Source of the DNA: a bacterium
Lineage (GTDB): Bacteria; Margulisbacteria; Marinamargulisbacteria; UBA817; JAQBTH01
Assembly: GCA_027623425.1 (NCBI GenBank)
Contig: JAQBTH010000011.1
Span: 1-38,915 of the forward strand
Direction: 5' to 3'
Length of the DNA: 38,915 nt
Within the stretch, counting starts at the first letter, position 1. Each line of letters starts with the position of its first letter. The position numbers were made by a program, and so were the translations under genes. The notes under the pieces were generated by a model. The model made no database searches, was not told where the DNA came from, and worked only from the letters and a program-made list of their open reading frames with translations. Below are positions 18,483 through 26,380 of this stretch, piece after piece.

Positions 18483-20375
18483 ATGACGGGCATTTCCAAA
18501 CAATTCCTAATCTGCTTATTCCTTTTTATGGCAACTCCCATATTAGCACTAGATGCGGGTTGGCAAGAACTGCCTTCGGCAAACATTTACTTTTCCGAAA
18601 ACCCAATCGATCTCGACCTGCCCATTTTAAAGTATAAAAATGACATATATGTGCCTATTCGTTCCATATTACCCTACCTAAACGGCCGCATCGAATACCA
18701 GAAACGCACCCACTCCTTCATGGTACTGGTAGAAAACCTTACCAGCCCCATAGTCCTGATTCCCAACCACAGGGGTTATACCATCGGTGAAACACGCCAC
18801 GAATTCCCCCACCCCACACTCATGCATTGGTCACGCCTCTACGTCCCCCTCCAACCCTTTCTAAGTATCATTAACTACCAAAGCACTGTTAAAGACAATT
18901 CCATATATATATTTAGCGCTACTGCCCCAAGTGTGGAATCCACGCCTGAGGCATCGCCGAAATCCGCGCCACAAACCCCGATCGATACAAAAGATGGTAA
19001 ATTACTCGCCAAAATCAAACGGGGCTCTGGGTTAAACATATCCACAAGCATTCCCAATTTAAGAACCATTAATCACCCACAATTAAGTATAAATTCTCAA
19101 ACAGTAGACATTACCCACCAATTTTCGTATCAATATGGCACTTTGCATTTGAATATTATTCCTATACTTGAATCGCTGGGCTACGAAAGTCATATTTCAG
19201 GCGGCACCCTAACCCTTAATAAAGGGGGAATTAAATATAAATTCACATCAAATTCCCCAACACTGAATGTAAGTTCTAACTCAGGCAGCACGAATAAAAC
19301 GCTGAATTACGAGCCAAAAATAGAAAATCAAAAGGCCTATTTTCCGATTGGTACTTTTGCTGAAGATTTAGGCTATACCACTTACTGGGATAGTAAAACA
19401 GGCACGATCGAATTATGGCCCATTGTGGATGGAATTGAACTTTGGAAGTACCCAAATGGTCTGTACAAACTGCGAATCATCGCAAAACAACCATTGAACG
19501 CATTGGGCCAATACATGCTCTCTAATCCCCTACTTCTATTTTGGGACTTACCAAACACTGCCATGCAACTCACTCACGATAAATTACAGATCAACGACAA
19601 TCAATTTACACACCTATATGTGGGCCAACACCCTGACAAATTACGAATTTCACTTCGCATTGATCACCGTGTGAAAAGCATTATGTATCCCAACAGTGAT
19701 GGAATGGATATTTATATCACTAAAACCACAAATACAGCCATACCAAAAGCAAGTGAAACAAGCACTAAAGCAATCGCGCCCCCCACACCAAAACCCACGC
19801 AACAACCAAAAAGCACGGTTGCAAAACATGTGTTAAAAGGAAAGATTATCACGATAGATCCAGGCCATGGCGGACGGGACCCTGGCGCGGTTACAAAATC
19901 TGGTGATTTGGAAAAATATTACACCATCGATATATCCAAGCGACTACAAGACTTATTAGAAGGAAAGGGCGCTAAAGTACTTATGGCCCGTACAGGCGAT
20001 CAAAACCCGTCGTTGTACCAACGCACCATGTTAGCCAACACCAACCGTGCCGACATTCTCATAAGTGTTCATATTAACTCTTTCATCAAATCCTATGCCA
20101 ACGGAATTGAAACCTATTATTACAAACGCCAAGACAAGGCTTTAGCCCAACACATCCACAATAAAATGGTCAGTAAACTGGGTTTAAGAGATGCAGGATT
20201 AAAACGGTCTCAAATGTATGTACTCAATCATTCCACCATGCCTGGCGCGCTCATTGAACCCTGTTTTATCACCAATTCAAAAGAATACCGTCAACTCCGT
20301 CAGCCTGAATTCAGACAGAAAATTGCCCAAGCCACATATGAGGGAATAATCAGTTATTTCCAGAGTAAGAATTAG
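18483..20375 (+). CDS. N-acetylmuramoyl-L-alanine amidase with AMIN and copper-amine-oxidase-like domains
   Basis: Periplasmic zinc amidase that cuts the bond between muramic acid and the stem peptide, as in daughter-cell separation. After a signal peptide (cleavage near ATPILA), residues about 25-140 and 190-320 form two copper-amine-oxidase-N-like wall domains (for example DIYVPIRSILPYLNGRIEY). An AMIN-like domain follows at about 325-415, then a Pro/Lys/Thr linker, then Amidase_3 from about residue 452. Zinc ligands and catalytic residue are visible: H462 in IDPGHGG, E477 in GDLEKYY, H530 in SVHINS and E592 in LIEPCF. Domain order matches AmiC-type amidases, with extra wall-binding modules. 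It lies between the giant secreted protein and murI in one plus-strand run. Confidence 0.92.
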   Translation: MTGISKQFLICLFLFMATPILALDAGWQELPSANIYFSENPIDLDLPILKYKNDIYVPIRSILPYLNGRIEYQKRTHSFMVLVENLTSPIVLIPNHRGYTIGETRHEFPHPTLMHWSRLYVPLQPFLSIINYQSTVKDNSIYIFSATAPSVESTPEASPKSAPQTPIDTKDGKLLAKIKRGSGLNISTSIPNLRTINHPQLSINSQTVDITHQFSYQYGTLHLNIIPILESLGYESHISGGTLTLNKGGIKYKFTSNSPTLNVSSNSGSTNKTLNYEPKIENQKAYFPIGTFAEDLGYTTYWDSKTGTIELWPIVDGIELWKYPNGLYKLRIIAKQPLNALGQYMLSNPLLLFWDLPNTAMQLTHDKLQINDNQFTHLYVGQHPDKLRISLRIDHRVKSIMYPNSDGMDIYITKTTNTAIPKASETSTKAIAPPTPKPTQQPKSTVAKHVLKGKIITIDPGHGGRDPGAVTKSGDLEKYYTIDISKRLQDLLEGKGAKVLMARTGDQNPSLYQRTMLANTNRADILISVHINSFIKSYANGIETYYYKRQDKALAQHIHNKMVSKLGLRDAGLKRSQMYVLNHSTMPGALIEPCFITNSKEYRQLRQPEFRQKIAQATYEGIISYFQSKN

Positions 20376-20393
20376 GATGATAAACTTAGTCCT

Positions 20394-21194
20394 ATGGTAA
20401 ATGCACCGATTGGTATTTTTGATTCAGGAATAGGCGGATTAACCGTTCTGCGACAACTTATAAAACAGTTCCCAAATGAAACCTTTATTTATGTGGGTGA
20501 TTCGGCCCGTGCGCCATGGGGCAATAAAGATAAAGCGCTACTTAGCATCTACAACGACCAAATTATGACCTTTTTAAAATCAAAAGGGTGTAAGTTTATT
20601 GTGGTGGCGTGCAACACCAGTCAATCGTATTTTGGGGATCGTGCATCACAAAAATTTAATATTCCTTCAATTGGATTAATCGAACCCACAGGAAAACGCA
20701 TTTCCCAAATTTCAACCACAAAAGAGGTCGCTATTTTTGCCACAGATGGTACGATCAAAACGAAAAGCTATGAAACCGCCATACTACGCGAAGATCCTGT
20801 CACAATCGTTCATAATGTTCCTTGCCCTAAATTAGTACCTCTTATCGAATCAAAACAACTCATCTTAGAAGACCTAAAAGCAGCAATAAACGAGTATTTG
20901 GATAAATTAAAAGGCACCCACTGTGACACCATCGTATATGGCTGTTCCCACTACCCCATTATTCATCCGCTAATTAAAAGTTATGCACCAGCGCATATCA
21001 AATACTTCATCGACCCCGCCACGTGCATAGTGGCGCCAATGAAGGCTCAAATTAACGCCCTCAACCTAAGTGCAGATCCCACAAAGAAAGGCGAAATCCA
21101 CTTTCACGTCAGTGGAGACATCGCCCAGTTTAAGTCCGCCTGCGAACAATTCGAAGTGCCAATTACAAGCCTTAACAAAGTAACGTTAGATTAA
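20394..21194 (+). CDS. murI: Glutamate racemase
   Basis: Makes D-glutamate for peptidoglycan by cofactor-independent racemisation. The two catalytic cysteines are C73 in VVACNTSQ and C184 in VYGCSHYP; the substrate loop FDSGIGGLTVLR and the GDSARAPWG motif are also present. Length (266) is standard. Small departures from consensus (NTSQ for NTAS, GCSHYP for GCTHYP, PWG for PYG) are conservative. It follows the amidase by 18 nt, with AGGATG rather far upstream as the only ribosome site. It is the last gene of the plus-strand envelope operon and ends 5 nt from the convergent receiver gene. Confidence 0.95.
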   Translation: MVNAPIGIFDSGIGGLTVLRQLIKQFPNETFIYVGDSARAPWGNKDKALLSIYNDQIMTFLKSKGCKFIVVACNTSQSYFGDRASQKFNIPSIGLIEPTGKRISQISTTKEVAIFATDGTIKTKSYETAILREDPVTIVHNVPCPKLVPLIESKQLILEDLKAAINEYLDKLKGTHCDTIVYGCSHYPIIHPLIKSYAPAHIKYFIDPATCIVAPMKAQINALNLSADPTKKGEIHFHVSGDIAQFKSACEQFEVPITSLNKVTLD

Positions 21195-21199
21195 CACTC

Positions 21200-21586
21200 T
21201 TACGGTGCGGTAACTTCTGGTGTGCCAAACAATTTGGCCAGCACATTCAATAATTCTTCCGGTCGAAACGGTTTAGATAATTTATACTCGGTAGGCACTT
21301 CTAATGTAATATTACCTGCAATTTGTGCTGTTGCAGTCAGCAAGACAATCGGGATGTCTTTGAGTGAGGTATCCTTTTGCATTAGATTAACAACCATATA
21401 CCCCGACATACGTGGCATCATAACATCTAATATCATGGCATCAGGACTGTGCTTACGCGCCAAGTCAATTCCATCCTGACCATTTGTAGCTTTAATCACA
21501 GAATATCCTTCAGAGATTAGTAAAACTTCAATAATCTCCAATATGGATTCTTCATCATCTACCAATAAAATTTTCTTATGCGACAT
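21200..21586 (-). CDS. Single-domain CheY-like response regulator
   Basis: A stand-alone receiver domain of 128 residues with no output domain. It has the acidic pair D10-D11 (LLVDDEE), the phosphoryl-accepting D54 (MILDVMMPRMSG), T84 (LLTATA) and the conserved K105 (LSKPFRPEE), so it should be phosphorylatable. A good ribosome site (AGGATAGGG) precedes the ATG. It lies 11 nt behind the bS22-like gene at the end of the dnaN-recF-dciA run, and no histidine kinase is nearby. It probably works by protein contact; a role in replication or cell-cycle control would be inference from position only. Confidence 0.92.
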   Translation of the reverse strand: MSHKKILLVDDEESILEIIEVLLISEGYSVIKATNGQDGIDLARKHSPDAMILDVMMPRMSGYMVVNLMQKDTSLKDIPIVLLTATAQIAGNITLEVPTEYKLSKPFRPEELLNVLAKLFGTPEVTAP

Positions 21587-21597
21587 AGTGCCCTATC

Positions 21598-21687
21598 CTA
21601 CTTTTTGTTGGCTTTCATTCGCTTACCGTACTTTTTGTATTTGTGCTTACGCATTTTTTTGCGACGTTTTTTAATTAGACTTCCCAT
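21598..21687 (-). CDS. Small ribosomal protein bS22-like (AURKAIP1/COX24 domain)
   Basis: A 29-codon gene absent from the ORF track. It has an excellent ribosome site (AGGAGGTG, 9 nt before ATG, overlapping the stop of the upstream gene). The peptide begins MGSLIKKRRKKMRKHKYKK and is almost entirely Lys and Arg. The start matches the conserved MGS(L/V)IKKRRKRM(R/S)K of the AURKAIP1/COX24 (DUF1713) family, whose mycobacterial member is ribosomal protein bS22 on the small subunit. The C-terminal part (KYGKRMKANKK) departs from the usual RRTRxQRRK end. It sits between dciA and the receiver gene in the dnaN operon. The family call rests on the first 14 residues and is made from memory. Confidence 0.8.
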   Translation of the reverse strand: MGSLIKKRRKKMRKHKYKKYGKRMKANKK

Positions 21688-21702
21688 TTAACAATTCACC
21701 TC

Positions 21703-22170
21703 CTAATTACTTACACGACAAAGTGTACACACGGAATCGGTATCCCAAACTTTACCACATTCCGTACATAGCTGGTATCCCAACTTCTGTCGCCGTCGCA
21801 CTTCCTTTCGAATTTTATCATCTAACTGTTGCGAATGAGTTTTAGCCTCATCACCTATTATCGGTCGAGACCCCCCACTTACATTACCAACTTTTAAAAC
21901 AATATTTCGTACTTGATAGCGCTCACGCTTCAGATGAAGGTTTATCTTGTCTAAAAACCCAGTCTTGTAGCGATCAATTTCTGTTCGCCAAACCGGATTC
22001 TCAGCCACTATGTATACCACACCCTCCTTCAAATGACTATACTGAAGCGTACTGGCAAGTTGCCCAAATACCGCACGCCAATGGGCAGCAATTATCCCAC
22101 CAATTTTCACCTCCCTACCAAATCGAGACACCGATTTAGATTCGCCCAAAATATCCCTAAGCCCCTTCAT
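21703..22170 (-). CDS. dciA: DUF721 / DciA-type replicative helicase loader with C-terminal zinc ribbon
   Basis: DUF721 proteins include DciA, which helps load DnaB in bacteria lacking DnaC and DnaI; placement directly after dnaN-recF fits. The DUF721 core spans about the first 100 residues (for example IIAAHWRAVFGQLA and NPVWRTEIDRYK). A charged linker follows, then a CX2CX9CX2C zinc ribbon (LCTECGKVWDTDSVCTLC) near the end, which is not part of the usual DciA description. The ORF track starts at 22209; I chose the ATG at 22170 because AAGGGAG lies 8 nt before it and the homology begins there. This gives 155 residues and a 14-nt overlap with recF. DciA function is inferred from family and context. 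Confidence 0.8.
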   Translation of the reverse strand: MKGLRDILGESKSVSRFGREVKIGGIIAAHWRAVFGQLASTLQYSHLKEGVVYIVAENPVWRTEIDRYKTGFLDKINLHLKRERYQVRNIVLKVGNVSGGSRPIIGDEAKTHSQQLDDKIRKEVRRRQKLGYQLCTECGKVWDTDSVCTLCRVSN

Positions 22171-23266
22171 GTGTGATACTCCCTTCTTCAACTCGTAACA
22201 TGGAAACATCGTTAAATAAGTCTTTATCCATTTTATTGGTACTCGTGTAAACCACCTGCACTTCCCGCATCACAATAGCCATTACCGCATGGCGCATCTC
22301 ATCATCCACCTCAGCCAATACATCATCCAAAAGCAATACAGGCAATGCCGTTCCCTTATCCCGTAACACGCACAATTGAGCCAACTTCGTTAATATACTA
22401 AATATGCGATTGATACCGCGAGAATAGTAGTGACGCAAGTCCAAACCATTCACCAGAACACGATAATCATCCGTCTGAGGGCCATATAGAACCATTCCCG
22501 AGTGTCTTTCTTTATTCATACCTTCTTGCAGTTTAAACGCCAATTTTTCGCCGTATTCCAAACCAGTCGATATATCAGAATCAAGCCGCTTTGCCACAAA
22601 CTCAAAAGCAACAGTTTGAATATCAAGACGAGGTAATTCACGGGCAAATACCTCAATTTGTTTAGATATCAAAGACAACGCAGACAACCAACACTCCACC
22701 ACGGGTACCGAACATGCCACCAAACGCTGATTCCAAAGTTGAAAATCAGACACAGGTGCACCTTGCTTTAATAAATGCCTCTTTTGTTTCAACACGCCTT
22801 GCAATTGCGTGAAGTGATGAGGAAATTCTAAGACATTCAATTCACAAAACCGAACCAAATCACGCCGTCTGGAATCCGAATACCCTTGCATTAATTCAAT
22901 CACATCGGCAGACAAATATTGCACTGGAAAAATATGGGCCAACTGGGCACGTCTGGATACCTTTTCATCATTCAGCATTGCCTCACGCTTGCCATCCGAA
23001 AATAATTTGATATAAATGCGATCCAATTCCCCATTTTCACGCTTAATATCAGCGCCAAGCGTACACATCTGTTCCCCAATACGCACCACACGTTCCAGTT
23101 CACCTGCGCGCGGTGAATCCCCATGGCCTAGACAATAAATGGCTTCCAAAAGATTGGTTTTGCCCTGATTATTATTTCCAACCACGAAAACCGGCTTGCC
23201 CCCCGGTAAGGAAACGACAGTTTCTTTTAAATTTCGAAACTGCCGAATCCATAACTTTTCAACCAT
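22157..23266 (-). CDS. recF: DNA replication/repair protein RecF
   Basis: SMC-like ABC ATPase that loads RecA with RecO and RecR at gaps, 369 residues. Walker A is GNNNQGKT (residues 30-37; the third residue is Asn where Gly is usual, GxNGQGKT). The Walker B region LPVLLLDDVLAEVD and the signature region around HYYSRGINR are in place. The start is 11 nt behind the dnaN stop with no clear ribosome site, suggesting coupling to dnaN. The order dnaN-recF is classical. Confidence 0.93.
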   Translation of the reverse strand: MVEKLWIRQFRNLKETVVSLPGGKPVFVVGNNNQGKTNLLEAIYCLGHGDSPRAGELERVVRIGEQMCTLGADIKRENGELDRIYIKLFSDGKREAMLNDEKVSRRAQLAHIFPVQYLSADVIELMQGYSDSRRRDLVRFCELNVLEFPHHFTQLQGVLKQKRHLLKQGAPVSDFQLWNQRLVACSVPVVECWLSALSLISKQIEVFARELPRLDIQTVAFEFVAKRLDSDISTGLEYGEKLAFKLQEGMNKERHSGMVLYGPQTDDYRVLVNGLDLRHYYSRGINRIFSILTKLAQLCVLRDKGTALPVLLLDDVLAEVDDEMRHAVMAIVMREVQVVYTSTNKMDKDLFNDVSMLRVEEGSITHEGA

Positions 23267-23277
23267 AAACTACATCG

Positions 23278-24585
23278 TTACGCAGTTACCGTAACATCAT
23301 CCTCCGCAGACGCGGGTTCGGCCGACTCAGACACGATTTCAACATCCGTATTTTCAGCAACATCAGGTGCATCAGCAACCGGCGCTGGCGAAACTGGGGC
23401 TTCAGCCACGGGAGCTGGCGCTGCTACAGGAGCCGGCGCTGCTGTCGCAGGCTGAGCATCAATATCGTACTCGCTAGTCCGAATTGGCATCACGATATAC
23501 AAATACCCTTCTTCAGTAACGGGACGCATTAAACATGGGCTTAATTCGTTATTAAATTCCACCACAATATCGTCTGTTTCAATATTCTTAATCGCTTCAA
23601 GAACCAATTTCACGTTAAATGAAATTTTCACATCACCTTCACCCGATTGGCGATTGACACTGATCGATTCATTAAATTCACCCATTTTAGGGGCAACCGC
23701 ACGAATAGAAACCGAGTCTTGGCCAAACAAAAAGCGCACCACATTATTGCTATGGGCCGCGATAATTTGAGCACGATCCGCAGCGCTAACCAATGTTCGA
23801 CGAGGAATTGTAAACACATTCCCAGAATTCTTTGGTAATACCTGACGATAATCAGGAAACTGACCTTGAATAAGACGCGACACAAGTACGAAGTCCGTCA
23901 TAACAAACGACGCTTGTTTTTCCGATACCGTCATCTTCACGTCACTTTGCCCATCCACTTGCTGCAATATTTTCTGTAATTCATTCATCGCTTTATAAGG
24001 CACGATTGCCGAAAAGTCAGGTTGTTGTTCAGTCAATGCGTTTTGAAATAATGCTAAACGAAAACCATCTGTGGCCACAAAATGCAAATCTTGGCCAGAC
24101 TTACTCACCAAAAGCCCATTCAAAAATTGCTTCGTTTCATCGTGAGACACCGCAAAAACAGTATGGCTAATAAAGCGTAATAAATCCTCTGCTTTTAATG
24201 CCAATGTAACACCGGTCTCAACGGCGGGAAACACGGGGTAATCATCCACAGATGTACCATGAATATCAAATCCAACATGCTCCGACTTAATATGCACCAA
24301 ATTATTGGAATCCGATTCGACTTCCAAACGTTGGTTCGACATTTTTGACACAATACTACTTACGGTGTTGGCCTTAATTAAAACGCTTGAATCGCCAGAT
24401 GCATTCTCAACTGGAATTTTATATTCAATTCCAACTTCCAGATCATTCCCTCGCAATATCAAATCTGACCCTTTTAATTCAAAAAAGATATTTTCCATTA
24501 CTGCCAATGGCGTTCTATTGCTTATCGCCCTCTCAACTAATGTGATCGCCTTTTGTAAAGACCCACTTTCACATGCAAACTTCAT
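23278..24585 (-). CDS. dnaN: DNA polymerase III beta sliding clamp with long C-terminal tail
   Basis: Ring-forming processivity clamp of the replisome. The three clamp domains cover residues 1 to about 369, ending at the conserved VMPIR, which in most bacteria is within one or two residues of the C-terminus. Here a 66-residue low-complexity tail follows: Ala/Pro/Val repeats (APAPVAAPAPVAEAPV) turning acidic (SESAEPASAEDD). The MPIR strand is part of the partner-binding region, so a tail here is notable. The ribosome site GAGGAG lies 9 nt before ATG. First gene after the origin region, transcribed away from it. Confidence 0.95.
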   Translation of the reverse strand: MKFACESGSLQKAITLVERAISNRTPLAVMENIFFELKGSDLILRGNDLEVGIEYKIPVENASGDSSVLIKANTVSSIVSKMSNQRLEVESDSNNLVHIKSEHVGFDIHGTSVDDYPVFPAVETGVTLALKAEDLLRFISHTVFAVSHDETKQFLNGLLVSKSGQDLHFVATDGFRLALFQNALTEQQPDFSAIVPYKAMNELQKILQQVDGQSDVKMTVSEKQASFVMTDFVLVSRLIQGQFPDYRQVLPKNSGNVFTIPRRTLVSAADRAQIIAAHSNNVVRFLFGQDSVSIRAVAPKMGEFNESISVNRQSGEGDVKISFNVKLVLEAIKNIETDDIVVEFNNELSPCLMRPVTEEGYLYIVMPIRTSEYDIDAQPATAAPAPVAAPAPVAEAPVSPAPVADAPDVAENTDVEIVSESAEPASAEDDVTVTA

Positions 24586-24600
24586 ACTTATCCACTCCTC

Positions 24601-24808
24601 TTAACTGATTATTATTATTTATTAAATATATTTAAAAATATGATAGTAGTATTAGGGATTGTGGATATGTGTATAAGTCCTATTTTGAACTAAAATCTAC
24701 TACTATTTATCCACAATAACCTATGGATAACTTGTGAACGATTTCGGGATAACCACACCCTCCCGACTTATCCACACTTATCCACAAGTTATTAAACCAT
24801 AATCCACA
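24601..24808. other. oriC: Probable oriC: DnaA boxes, DnaA-trio and AT-rich unwinding element
   Basis: Gene-free region between dnaN and dnaA. DnaA boxes (TTATNCACA) occur at 24668-24676 (minus), 24707-24715, 24768-24776 and 24778-24786, all perfect. One-mismatch boxes lie at 24660-24668 and 24722-24730 (minus) and 24800-24808 (plus). Next to the minus-strand pair lie GGGAT and then TAGTAGTATTAG (24644-24655), which read 3' to 5' gives GAT-TAT-GAT-GAT, the DnaA-trio pattern. Beyond it, 24601-24643 has only 3 G/C in 43 bases. The order box, short GC spacer, trios, AT-rich segment matches the basal unwinding system described in Bacillus subtilis. Confidence 0.85.
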
Positions 24809-24831
24809 AGTTTATGAACATCCCCTTTCTC

Positions 24832-26166
24832 TTAATTATTAGACCTAAGGCTCGAAACAAGTGCGTTTATCGCGTGACGAGTTTCCGAATCCGCATCTAT
24901 CAATGTTTTTATTTTATCGCATGCATGCATAACTGTTGAATGATCGCGATTACCAAAGTTTTCCCCAATCTTTGGTAAGGATACATTCGTAAGCTCACGA
25001 GCCAAATACATGGCCACCTGGCGTGCATAGGCCACTTCTTTTGTGCGTTGCTTTGAACACAGAATATCATAATCAATTGAGAAATAATCAGACACCTGTC
25101 GTTTGATGGCAGAGATCGTTAATGGCCGATCTTCTTTAGTGCCCACAATATCCTGAATCACCTGGCTGGCAATACTCAAACTGATTTCCGTATCTAAAAG
25201 AGCAGCATACGCCGTAACACGGGTAAGCGCACCTTCTAATTCCCGAACATTTGAGGGGACCTGCGTGGCTAAGAAATGAATAATTTCATCTGAAATGACA
25301 AAATTACTGTGTTCCATCTTTTTGCGTAAAATCGCAATACGCGTTTCCAGTTCAGGCGCTTGAATATCCGCAATTAATCCCCAGCCAAATCGTGTACGTA
25401 GACGTTCTTGTAAGGTGGGTATATCACGGGGTGGGCGATCTGATGCAATCACAATTTGCTTGTCATTGGCGTGTAGTTCGTTAAATGTGTGAAAGAACTC
25501 TTCTTGTGTGGCCTCTTTTCCAGCTAAAAACTGAATATCATCAATCAACAACACATCAATGCCACGATACCGTTCCTTAAAGGCCGATGTGCGTTTGTCT
25601 TTCAATGCATTGATCAGATCATTCGTAAATTGCTCAGAGGTGACCAACATCACGTTTAAGTGCGGTTTGTCCTGTCGGATCTTATTTGCAATCGCGTGAC
25701 ACAGGTGAGTTTTGCCGATTCCGACGTTTCCGTATATAAACAAAGGGTTATAGGCCTTAGCCGGCTTATTTGCCACTGCAAAGGCCGCAGCGTGTGCAAA
25801 TCGATTATTATTCCCAACAACAAACTGGTCGAAGTTAAAATTACTATTTATCTCAGTCTGAGAGGATTCTTTTGAAAATGAGGCGGGTTGATATTCAAAT
25901 AAATCCAACTGAGGTGTGGCAGGCGTTTGTTCCAAAATCTCATATTGCAAAACGATATTGGCAAAATCGCTTTGAGCAAGTTCTGCTTTTATAATGGGTT
26001 CGCACTTGTCTTTTATCCAGGATTTAGAATACTGATTATTGACGGAGAGATGTAAAATTGTGCCATCCCAATCTATAAAATTGGCAGAGTTCGAAAATAT
26101 CTGAAAGTTGGGCTCAGATAGGTTTTCTTTTAGCGTATTAATGACGGCATTCCACACATTTTCCAT
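24832..26166 (-). CDS. dnaA: Chromosomal replication initiator DnaA
   Basis: AAA+ initiator that binds the TTATNCACA boxes and opens the origin, 444 residues. Domain I (1 to about 85) is followed by a short linker and the ATPase domain, with Walker A GNVGIGKTHL, Walker B VLLIDDIQFL, and sensor and arginine-finger regions (RLRTRFGWGL). Domain IV ends the protein with the box-binding signature NRDHSTVMHACDKI. There is no Shine-Dalgarno before the ATG. Two DnaA boxes lie within 25 nt upstream of the start and two more about 120 nt upstream, so autoregulation is likely. I could not pick a convincing -35/-10 pair. Confidence 0.97.
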   Translation of the reverse strand: MENVWNAVINTLKENLSEPNFQIFSNSANFIDWDGTILHLSVNNQYSKSWIKDKCEPIIKAELAQSDFANIVLQYEILEQTPATPQLDLFEYQPASFSKESSQTEINSNFNFDQFVVGNNNRFAHAAAFAVANKPAKAYNPLFIYGNVGIGKTHLCHAIANKIRQDKPHLNVMLVTSEQFTNDLINALKDKRTSAFKERYRGIDVLLIDDIQFLAGKEATQEEFFHTFNELHANDKQIVIASDRPPRDIPTLQERLRTRFGWGLIADIQAPELETRIAILRKKMEHSNFVISDEIIHFLATQVPSNVRELEGALTRVTAYAALLDTEISLSIASQVIQDIVGTKEDRPLTISAIKRQVSDYFSIDYDILCSKQRTKEVAYARQVAMYLARELTNVSLPKIGENFGNRDHSTVMHACDKIKTLIDADSETRHAINALVSSLRSNN

Positions 26167-26169
26167 AAA

Positions 26170-26305
26170 TTATCCACAAGGTTATCCACAAGTTACCAAT
26201 ACAATCATCATTAGGGTCGTTTTGAGTTCAAATATTTAGGAGAGACATAACAAATTTCTGATCCTGTTCTAGTTCAAAATCAGGTTATCCACAAGGTTAT
26301 CCACA
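26170..26305. promoter_or_regulatory. Second DnaA-box cluster, upstream of dnaA
   Basis: Four perfect TTATCCACA boxes on the plus strand, in two closely spaced pairs: 26170-26178 with 26182-26190, and 26285-26293 with 26297-26305. With the cluster on the other side of dnaA this makes a bipartite arrangement. It may serve in origin function, dnaA autorepression, or both. The rest of the 214-nt gap shows no gene. Confidence 0.85.
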
Positions 26306-26380
26306 GTTAGGGGTTTTGGGGGTATCTCCAACAACGAGACCTAATTGTAGCACATCAAAAATTTCCCACACAAGGAAATA

